From: Alistipes sp.
Lineage (GTDB): Bacteria > Bacteroidota > Bacteroidia > Bacteroidales > Rikenellaceae
Reading direction: 5' to 3'
Assembly: GCA_017391665.1 (NCBI GenBank)
Contig: JAFOXS010000341.1
Coordinates: forward strand, 1 to 5,862
Length of the DNA: 5,862 bases
Part shown: piece after piece, positions 1-4,746 of the stretch
Numbering within the stretch: position 1 is the first letter of the stretch
Layout of the letters: every line of letters starts with the position of its first letter
Notes under the pieces: model-generated
What the model saw: only the letters and a program-made list of their open reading frames with translations
Databases searched by the model: none
What the model was told of the DNA's origin: nothing
Translations under genes and position numbers: made by a program

Positions 1-300
1 AAGGTTTTGAAGCTTGCCAAGGGTAACTTTGGTTCAAGGGGAAACGTTTGGACAGTTGCGAAAAATACTGTCGAGAAGGGTCTGCAGTATGCATATGCAC
101 ACCGTCAGATTAAAAAGAGAACATACCGTTCATTGTGGATCACTCGTATCAACGCTGCGGTTCGCGCTTATGGTATGACTTATTCAGAGTTTATGGGTAA
201 GGTAAATGCGAAGGGTATCGAGCTTAACCGTAAGGTTTTGGCTGACCTCGCTATGAACGAGCCCAAGGCATTCGAGGCAATTGTTAACGCAGTGAAATAG
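1..300 (+). CDS. rplT: 50S ribosomal protein L20 (5' end outside the window)
   Basis: Ribosomal protein L20 binds 23S rRNA early in assembly of the large subunit; in several bacteria it also represses its own infC-rpmI-rplT operon. The frame is open from base 1 and reads [20 protein letters not shown], which matches the segment after the basic N-terminal helix of L20. About 16 residues are missing, judging from the usual length of 114-118. The conserved blocks are all present: [43 protein letters not shown] and the C-terminal AFEAIV. The TTG at base 7 is an internal Leu codon and not the start. Lys codons are mostly AAG, as expected for a highly expressed gene. The gene ends in TAG and is followed after 34 bases by a strong terminator, so it is probably the last gene of its operon. 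Identity is very secure. Confidence 0.97.
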   Translation, partial: KVLKLAKGNFGSRGNVWTVAKNTVEKGLQYAYAHRQIKKRTYRSLWITRINAAVRAYGMTYSEFMGKVNAKGIELNRKVLADLAMNEPKAFEAIVNAVK

Positions 301-306
301 CCTGCT

Positions 307-323
307 GCTCACTTTAGGTGAGC
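307..323 (+). other. Small perfect hairpin just after the rplT stop
   Basis: GCTCAC at 307-312 pairs perfectly with GTGAGC at 318-323 around a 5-base TTTAG loop. There is no T-run after it, so it is not an intrinsic terminator by itself. It may protect the 3' end of the rplT message or simply be chance; the main terminator follows 11 bases later. Confidence 0.4.
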
Positions 324-334
324 GCGCAGATCGA

Positions 335-368
335 GACGACTATCCTTCGGGGTGGTCGTCTTTTTTTT
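335..368 (+). terminator. Intrinsic terminator of rplT with UUCG tetraloop
   Basis: An 11-base-pair stem (335-345 with 350-360, including two G-U pairs) is closed by a TTCG loop inside the very stable C(UUCG)G context and is followed by eight T residues (361-368). This is a textbook plus-strand rho-independent terminator for the rplT transcript. It should insulate the doxX-like gene downstream from ribosomal protein transcription. Confidence 0.93.
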
Positions 369-399
369 GTCTGGTCAATATGCGAAGGCATATATTTTG
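366..399 (+). promoter_or_regulatory. Possible Bacteroides-type promoter for the doxX-like gene
   Basis: TTTG at 366-369 could serve as the -33 element, followed by a 21-base spacer and TATATTTTG at 391-399, which resembles the -7 element TAnnTTTG with one extra base. Transcription would start shortly after, giving a leader of roughly 20 bases before the ATG at 425. The -33 element would overlap the end of the rplT terminator's T-tract. The imperfect -7 element keeps this tentative. Confidence 0.35.
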
Positions 400-424
400 C
401 CCACATGGGAGAAAATATTTTGCT

Positions 425-922
425 ATGGAATCTATTCTCTCGTTTCTTTTTCCTTACCAGCCGCTGCCTACGCGCTATAATCTTGCGCTACTTGCCTTGC
501 GTATGCTCTTTGGCGGTCTGCTTATGTGGCATGGCGTCTCGAAGATTCTCACTTTAGAAGGCGATCCATCCTCATTTCCCAATCCCATAGGGCTGGGCAG
601 TACGCTGTCGCTCTATCTGGTGGTCTTTGCCGAGGTGGTGTGTGCCGCGGCAGTAATCGTGGGGGCGTTTTACCGATTGGCTCTTATACCTATTCTTGTG
701 ACTATGTGCGTGGCTCTCTTTGTGGTGCATCACGGACAACCGTTTGCGGCAAAAGAACTGGCTTTTATCTACCTAATTCTGTTTGCACTGATGTATTGCA
801 TGGGAGCGGGGCGCTTCTCATTGGATAATGTAATAGCCAAACGACTCTATGACAGTCGTCTGGCTATTGTAGATTCTACCTCGGCATTTCGCCCCGAGGA
901 TTATGACAAGGCGGAGGAGTAG
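425..922 (+). CDS. DoxX-family integral membrane protein
   Basis: The 165-residue product is a small four-helix inner-membrane protein of the DoxX/DoxD-like superfamily. Hydrophobic segments lie at about 19-36, 58-79, 83-101 and 110-126, followed by the family-typical GRFSLD motif (129-134) and a short charged cytoplasmic tail. The first helix carries the characteristic LRMLFGGLLMWHGVSK stretch, with the conserved G and K before the first loop. DoxX proteins have been linked to quinone-related or thiosulfate oxidation and to redox stress in various bacteria, but most have no known reaction, and none can be inferred here. I chose the ATG at 425 over an in-frame ATG at 380, because the earlier start would add a polar, non-homologous-looking stretch and would lie upstream of the candidate -7 element. 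The gene is probably a single-gene unit. Its TAG stop is one base from the stop of the convergent oxidoreductase gene. Confidence 0.85.
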   Translation: MESILSFLFPYQPLPTRYNLALLALRMLFGGLLMWHGVSKILTLEGDPSSFPNPIGLGSTLSLYLVVFAEVVCAAAVIVGAFYRLALIPILVTMCVALFVVHHGQPFAAKELAFIYLILFALMYCMGAGRFSLDNVIAKRLYDSRLAIVDSTSAFRPEDYDKAEE

Positions 923-923
923 G

Positions 924-1943
924 TTACTTCTCGTCGGCGGGGTAGTGTACGCCCAGCTGATGGCGTACCTCGTCGATAATCTCCAGCGTAGTGATGGATG
1001 CAGCGTGCGAATTTATCTCGGACTCAATGCGACCGTCCTGCACCAGGTCGATGAACTCGCGTATTTCGTGATAATACTCGTTGTGGCTATCCTCTACGCT
1101 CAGATTTTCGCCCTCGGTGCGCTTCTCCTGTCCCGATGCAGGCGCCTGACGCGGATAGAAGCGTACGTCTGTGGGTGTCTGTATACGGTCAATGAGAATA
1201 TTGCCATCCTCGCCTTCGATCTCAGCCGGAAGGAGAGAATTGGCGATCTTCGAGTAGAGAATGGTAGCATTCATACCTTCGTACTGCATATTCACAGCGC
1301 CCTGTCCATCTGCTCCGCTTGACAGTACGACACCCTGAGCACTGATGCTCTGTGGGCGACCGAAGAGTACAACCATGGGGTAGATCGTATATACGCCGAT
1401 GTCCATCATCGCGCCGTTCGAGAGCTCGGGGCGGAAGGCGTTGAGCACTGTGCCCTCCTTGAACTTGTCATAGCGTGATGAATATTGGCAGAACGATGCG
1501 AAGTAACGGCGGAGTGTGCCTACACGACCGATATTTTCACGTACGGCACGGAACGAGGGTGATAGAGTACTCTTCATGGCCTCCATCAGTGTGACACCAT
1601 TTCTTTGTGCCGCTTCGACCATTGCACGCGCTTCGCGGGCGTTTGATGCCATCGGCTTCTCGCACAACACATGCTTGCCATGATTCATGCAGAGGATACT
1701 CTGCTCGGCATGCATGTAGTTTGGTGATGCGATGTAGATGGCGTCGACCTTATCGCTTGCAGCCATCTCCTCGAGTGATGTGAAGACATGCTCGATAGAG
1801 TGTTTTGCGGCAAACTCCTCGCCGCGCTCGCGTGTTCGTGAGCATACGGCCGAGAGGCAGAAACGCTCATCTTCGCGTGCGCCTGCAATAACCCAGTCGG
1901 TGATGAAATTGGTGCCTACGACACCGAAACGTACTTTTCCCAT
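924..1943 (-). CDS. Gfo/Idh/MocA-family NAD(P)-dependent oxidoreductase
   Basis: The 339-residue product has the two-domain layout of this family. An N-terminal Rossmann fold (about 1-120) begins with the nucleotide-binding turn GVVGTN (7-12), where the usual last Gly is Asn. The EKP motif at 95-97 supplies the catalytic Lys96. A C-terminal alpha/beta domain contains MDIGVY (180-185). Many family members have a catalytic His near this position; here Tyr185 follows the Asp181-x-Gly-x-Tyr pattern seen in glucose-fructose oxidoreductase and dimeric dihydrodiol dehydrogenase, which use Lys plus Tyr. The substrate is therefore probably a sugar or related polyol, but cannot be named. No signal peptide is visible, so it is predicted to be cytoplasmic. 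It lies downstream of the sugar isomerase-like gene on the same strand, but a terminator separates them. I found no convincing promoter between the two. The TAA stop abuts the doxX-like gene tail to tail. Confidence 0.92.
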   Translation of the reverse strand: MGKVRFGVVGTNFITDWVIAGAREDERFCLSAVCSRTRERGEEFAAKHSIEHVFTSLEEMAASDKVDAIYIASPNYMHAEQSILCMNHGKHVLCEKPMASNAREARAMVEAAQRNGVTLMEAMKSTLSPSFRAVRENIGRVGTLRRYFASFCQYSSRYDKFKEGTVLNAFRPELSNGAMMDIGVYTIYPMVVLFGRPQSISAQGVVLSSGADGQGAVNMQYEGMNATILYSKIANSLLPAEIEGEDGNILIDRIQTPTDVRFYPRQAPASGQEKRTEGENLSVEDSHNEYYHEIREFIDLVQDGRIESEINSHAASITTLEIIDEVRHQLGVHYPADEK

Positions 1944-2001
1944 GTTTTTGGTAGGTTGTATGAAGAGGTTGCGCGGGCAACCCTGTGGAATAAAAATTAA
2001 T

Positions 2002-2032
2002 AAAAACGCCCCATTGTGCGTGGGGCGTTTTT
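2002..2032 (-). terminator. Intrinsic terminator after the isomerase-like gene
   Basis: AAAAACGCCCC (2002-2012) and GGGGCGTTTTT (2022-2032) form a perfect 11-base-pair stem with a 9-base loop that can close by one more A-T pair. Read on the minus strand, the stem ends in T5 and is followed by more T-rich sequence (TTAATTTTTATT). It starts 16 bases after the isomerase-like stop. The structure is symmetric, so it could also stop plus-strand transcription coming through from the doxX-like gene. Confidence 0.9.
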
Positions 2033-2048
2033 GTTAGTTGTATTGGTA

Positions 2049-3116
2049 TTACATGAGCAACTCGCGTGCGTGACGAACGCAAACGCCCAACTCCTTAACT
2101 GCATTTGACCAAGGCTTGATCTCGTACTCGAGCTCGATGTCGCAGTAGATAGGCCACTTCTGATCCTTCAAGAGGTTCAAAACCTCCTTCAAAGGAGTCT
2201 CACCCTGACCCCATACCTGGTTGGTATTAGCGGGCTCAGTGTTCTTGCCAGTCTTATCCTTGAGGTGGATGCTGTAGATACGATCGTGGTACTTCTTGAT
2301 GAAGTCAACGGGGTTGTTGCCAGTTGAGCCGAAGTAGTGACCGCAGTCGAAGTTCAGCATGATTGAGGGAGATACTGCCAGGATAGGATCGCAGCTGAAG
2401 CCCTCCTCAGCGTACTGCATATGGTTGTGCATAGCGATATAGATGCCGTGCTTCTCTGCGAAGGGAGCCAACTTCTGAGCAGCCTCGAGGCTGATCTCCT
2501 GTGTGATGGCCTTAGCACCCATAGCCTTTGTAGCCTTGCAAGCGTACTCGATCTCCTCGTCAGACCAGTTTGCGGGAGCAAACTTAACGATGTGGATCTC
2601 GATACCAGCGTCGTTGAACTTCTTGCGTACAGCCTCAACCTTAGCCATATCCATGTTTACACGCCATGCCTTCAAGTCAGCATTATACTTGTCGATCTCT
2701 GCCTGCTGCTCGGGAGTGAGCTGGGGACGTCCGGGACGCTCGCCGGGTTTGGGGGCGGGCATCTTGGCGCGAGCCTCAGCCATAATGCGCTGCTGGGGAT
2801 TCTCGGGAACACCCAGTACGCGCTCCAGGTCGTTGCTCATAAGCTCCAATGAACCCATGTTAGCCTCCTTACAGTAAGCGATGATCTCGTCAACAGTATT
2901 TGCGGGCATTGAACGCCAGCTATAAGTGATACAACCGATCTTTACGCCGTGGAAGTTAGAGTTGATGCCAGTAGAGTTAGCAGGAGCTGCTGTCTCACCT
3001 GATGCGCATGAAGTAAGTGCTGAAGGCAGGATTGAAGCCATAGCCAAACCCATTGCCGACTGCTTCAAGAATGTACGTCTTGAAGTCTTCTGGTCGAAAA
3101 GTTTCTTCTGATCCAT
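2049..3116 (-). CDS. Tat-exported sugar phosphate isomerase/epimerase-family lipoprotein (xylose isomerase-like TIM barrel)
   Basis: The 355-residue product belongs to the xylose isomerase-like TIM-barrel family (AP endonuclease 2 superfamily fold). The N-terminus carries a twin-arginine signal, SRRTFLK (12-18), a short hydrophobic stretch, and a possible lipobox LTSC with Cys37. It is therefore predicted to be exported folded and perhaps lipid-anchored. The barrel starts near residue 57. Likely metal or substrate residues are Glu91 in SLELM, the HNH triad 230-232, Asp257 and His260 in FDCGH, His284 in SIHLKDK, and Glu328/Glu330 near the end. A Pro-rich, charged insert (about 104-150) is typical of Bacteroidota members. 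Family members isomerise or epimerise sugars or act in inositol or keto-sugar catabolism; the substrate here is unknown. A strong promoter lies upstream and a strong terminator downstream, so it appears monocistronic. Its codon use resembles rplT: mainly AAG for Lys and GCT for Ala where I read it. Confidence 0.9.
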   Translation of the reverse strand: MDQKKLFDQKTSRRTFLKQSAMGLAMASILPSALTSCASGETAAPANSTGINSNFHGVKIGCITYSWRSMPANTVDEIIAYCKEANMGSLELMSNDLERVLGVPENPQQRIMAEARAKMPAPKPGERPGRPQLTPEQQAEIDKYNADLKAWRVNMDMAKVEAVRKKFNDAGIEIHIVKFAPANWSDEEIEYACKATKAMGAKAITQEISLEAAQKLAPFAEKHGIYIAMHNHMQYAEEGFSCDPILAVSPSIMLNFDCGHYFGSTGNNPVDFIKKYHDRIYSIHLKDKTGKNTEPANTNQVWGQGETPLKEVLNLLKDQKWPIYCDIELEYEIKPWSNAVKELGVCVRHARELLM

Positions 3117-3147
3117 AGTATGAAATTGTTTTTAGGTTCGTTACTAA

Positions 3148-3180
3148 CAAAGATAGGGATAATTTTTTAATGTATGCAAA
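3148..3180 (-). promoter_or_regulatory. Bacteroides-type promoter of the isomerase-like gene
   Basis: Read on the minus strand, TTTG (3180-3177) is followed by a 21-base spacer and TATCTTTG (3155-3148). This matches the Bacteroides primary sigma consensus, TTTG with a 19-21 base spacer then TAnnTTTG, at every fixed position. The start site should fall a few bases past 3148, giving an A-rich leader of roughly 25-30 bases before the ATG at 3116. No Shine-Dalgarno sequence is evident, as is usual in this phylum. Confidence 0.8.
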
Positions 3181-3184
3181 CAAA

Positions 3185-3200
3185 ATTAAAATATTTTAAT
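3185..3200. repeat. 16-base perfect AT palindrome next to the isomerase promoter
   Basis: ATTAAAAT followed directly by ATTTTAAT forms a perfect dyad centred between 3192 and 3193. It sits 4 bases upstream of the -33 element of the isomerase-like gene and 22 bases after the LemA stop. It could be an operator or activator site, an UP-like AT element, or, since T-rich sequence follows it on the minus strand, a weak terminator for the LemA transcript. Pure A/T composition makes chance a real possibility. Confidence 0.45.
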
Positions 3201-3222
3201 CTGCAATCATCAAAAAATAATG

Positions 3223-3798
3223 TTAAAACTCCACTTTGGGAGCCGTTGAGGCCGCTTCGTCTGCCGAGAAGTATGCCTTTTGGTCAAAGCCAAATATCAT
3301 AGCAATGATATTGGCGGGGAATGAACGTACCGATACGTTGTACTGCTGAGTGGTGTCGTTGAATGTCTTGCGGGCAACGCTGATGCGGTTCTCGGTGCCC
3401 TCCAACTGTGCCTGCAACTCCAGGAAATTCTGGTTTGCCTTCAGGTCGGGGTAGTTCTCCGATACGGCAATCAGACGACCCAGTGCTGAGCTTACAGCCG
3501 ACTGTGCCTTCTGGAACTCGGCGATCTTCTCGGGCGTAAGATCATCCATTGAGATGTTTACCGATGTAGCCTTCGAGCGTGCCTCCATCACTGCCTGCAG
3601 TGTTGACTCCTCGTGTGAGGCGTAGCCCTTGACCGTCGATACGAGGTTGGGGATAAGGTCAGCACGACGCTGATACTGCGTCTCTACATTTGACCATGCG
3701 CTCTTGACCGCTTCGTCCATCGATACCATGTTGTTGTAGGTCGAGCATGATGTCATGCTGCAGAGCACTACCACTGCGAAAAGAATAAGTTTTTTCAT
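3223..3798 (-). CDS. lemA: LemA-family lipoprotein
   Basis: The 191-residue product is a LemA-family envelope protein. It starts with a lipoprotein signal peptide (MKKLILFAVVVLC, lipobox MTSC with Cys18), then the long helical LemA core. The diagnostic stretches are present: NVETQYQRRADLIPNLVSTVKGYA (37-60), the alanine/serine-rich helix around 97-113, ENYPDLKANQNFLELQ (114-129), EGTENRISVARKTFND (133-148) and the YN...RSFPANIIA segment (153-166) that closes the domain. The length fits the family. The LemA biochemical role is unknown; proteins of this family are usually found near TPM-domain genes and are thought to act at the cell envelope. The gene is third in the amylase-TPM-LemA unit. It follows TPM after 37 bases whose minus-strand reading is very A-rich before the ATG, as is common for Bacteroidota start sites. 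No strong terminator follows. Confidence 0.95.
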   Translation of the reverse strand: MKKLILFAVVVLCSMTSCSTYNNMVSMDEAVKSAWSNVETQYQRRADLIPNLVSTVKGYASHEESTLQAVMEARSKATSVNISMDDLTPEKIAEFQKAQSAVSSALGRLIAVSENYPDLKANQNFLELQAQLEGTENRISVARKTFNDTTQQYNVSVRSFPANIIAMIFGFDQKAYFSADEAASTAPKVEF

Positions 3799-3835
3799 CT
3801 TCGTTATTTTTTATTTGTTAAACTCTATGCTTGTG

Positions 3836-4744
3836 TTACCATCGAGAACCTGCGCCGCCGCCACCGAACGATCCGCCGCCCCAGCCGCCACCGAACGAGG
3901 AGCCTCCGCCAAAACCGCGTCCCATGCCGCCCATGATTATCGGGCCGCCGCCACGGTTGTTGTGCGAGGAGTTGTAGTCCTGACGCTTGCGTTTTACAAC
4001 TGTGCCACACTTCGTACAGATGAATGTGTCCTCGTATGTTGATGCTCCGAAGTTACGACTCAACAGGCGTGTGGAGTCTTTCTGTAACGAAAGCTGCTTG
4101 CAGGTAGGACATGTGCGTGACTTGCGATCGGCAATAACGACGACGATCATCGAGCCGATGATGACAATGATAAAGAATACGACCATCGCAACCAATGCCT
4201 CCTCATCCTCATCCACATAATCATCGTTGCCACCGGCGTCGAGTTCGCTGCCGTTAAGCACGGCACGTATAGCCTGCAGTCCTGCCACCATGCCTCGGCT
4301 GTAGTCGCCATCTCGGAAGTAGGGGAGCATGTATTGATTCTGTATGCGCTTGCATATGGCGTCGGGCAGAACTCCTTCCACTCCATAGCCCGTTACGAAG
4401 CGTATCTCGCGAGCCTCTTCGACCAATATCACTCCAATACCGCTGTTGCTCTTGCTGCCCACACCCCACGAGGAGAATAACTCATATGCAAATTCGAATA
4501 CATCGTCGGTGTCAATCTCTCGAAGCGCTACCACGGCAGTCTGTGCAATTCCCCGATGGCGCAGATCGTAACAGATGGAGTCAATCTGCGCTACGGCCCA
4601 GTCCTCCAGTATCCCGTCGGGGTTGGATGTGAAGCGATAGCGATTCTCCAGCTGAACGTTCGGCACATCCTTGACGCGATACTCTCGGGCGTGAATTGGC
4701 GAGATTGCTACAAGCAGCAGAATTATGATAAAGAGTCGTTTCAT
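3836..4744 (-). CDS. TPM-domain membrane protein with zinc ribbon and Gly-rich tail
   Basis: The 302-residue product resembles the YgcG/TPM (Psb32-like) family. A signal peptide (1-19, ending SPIHA) leads into an extracytoplasmic TPM domain (about 27-165) with the typical blocks LEDWAVAQIDSI, TAVVALREID, SNSGIGVILV, REIRFVTGYGVEGVLPDAIC and DYSRGMVAGLQAI. An acidic linker (DDYVDEDEEA, 174-183) precedes one membrane helix (about 183-205). A cytoplasmic zinc ribbon follows, with Cys pairs CPTC (212-215) and CTKC (243-246). The protein ends in a Gly-rich tail (265-302) with SFGGG repeats. The plant TPM protein has been reported as a thylakoid acid phosphatase, and bacterial roles are uncertain, so I assign no reaction. 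It starts 2 bases after the amylase-family stop, which suggests translational coupling, and precedes lemA. Confidence 0.92.
   Translation of the reverse strand: MKRLFIIILLLVAISPIHAREYRVKDVPNVQLENRYRFTSNPDGILEDWAVAQIDSICYDLRHRGIAQTAVVALREIDTDDVFEFAYELFSSWGVGSKSNSGIGVILVEEAREIRFVTGYGVEGVLPDAICKRIQNQYMLPYFRDGDYSRGMVAGLQAIRAVLNGSELDAGGNDDYVDEDEEALVAMVVFFIIVIIGSMIVVVIADRKSRTCPTCKQLSLQKDSTRLLSRNFGASTYEDTFICTKCGTVVKRKRQDYNSSHNNRGGGPIIMGGMGRGFGGGSSFGGGWGGGSFGGGGAGSRW
3857..3898 (-). repeat. Short direct repeat within the Gly-rich tail of the TPM gene
   Basis: The 15-base unit GCCGCCACCGAACGA (plus strand) occurs at 3857-3871 and again at 3884-3898, a period of 27 bases or nine codons. It encodes the repeated SFGGGxG motif in the C-terminal tail. 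It probably reflects tail expansion by slippage or local duplication and could be length-variable between strains. Confidence 0.7.
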
Positions 4745-4746
4745 CT

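Noticed and set aside
380..424. A 15-residue N-terminal extension of the doxX-like protein from the ATG at 380
   Set aside because: The extension has no family similarity and would start upstream of the likely -7 element. The ATG at 425 gives a typical DoxX N-terminus.
318..557. A 79-codon plus-strand frame spanning the rplT terminator
   Set aside because: It runs through the terminator stem and T-tract and overlaps the doxX-like gene out of frame, so it cannot be a real gene.
903..1322. A 139-codon plus-strand reading frame opposite the end of the oxidoreductase gene
   Set aside because: It lies wholly antisense to a gene with clear family motifs, overlaps the end of the doxX-like gene, and shows no recognisable domain; it is a shadow frame.
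2421..2877. Two overlapping plus-strand frames (143 and 124 codons) opposite the isomerase-like gene
   Set aside because: They are antisense to a strongly supported gene, and their Leu/Ser-rich products follow from its biased codon use. No start signal or motif supports them.
3857..3898. The GCC-rich repeats as a possible CRISPR-like or mobile repeat array
   Set aside because: There are only two copies, in frame with the Gly-rich protein tail and without spacer structure; coding repetition explains them.
3755..4042. A plus-strand Ala-rich frame opposite the TPM tail and the LemA start
   Set aside because: Its Ala/Arg composition is the reverse complement of Gly-rich codons; it is antisense to two well-supported genes.
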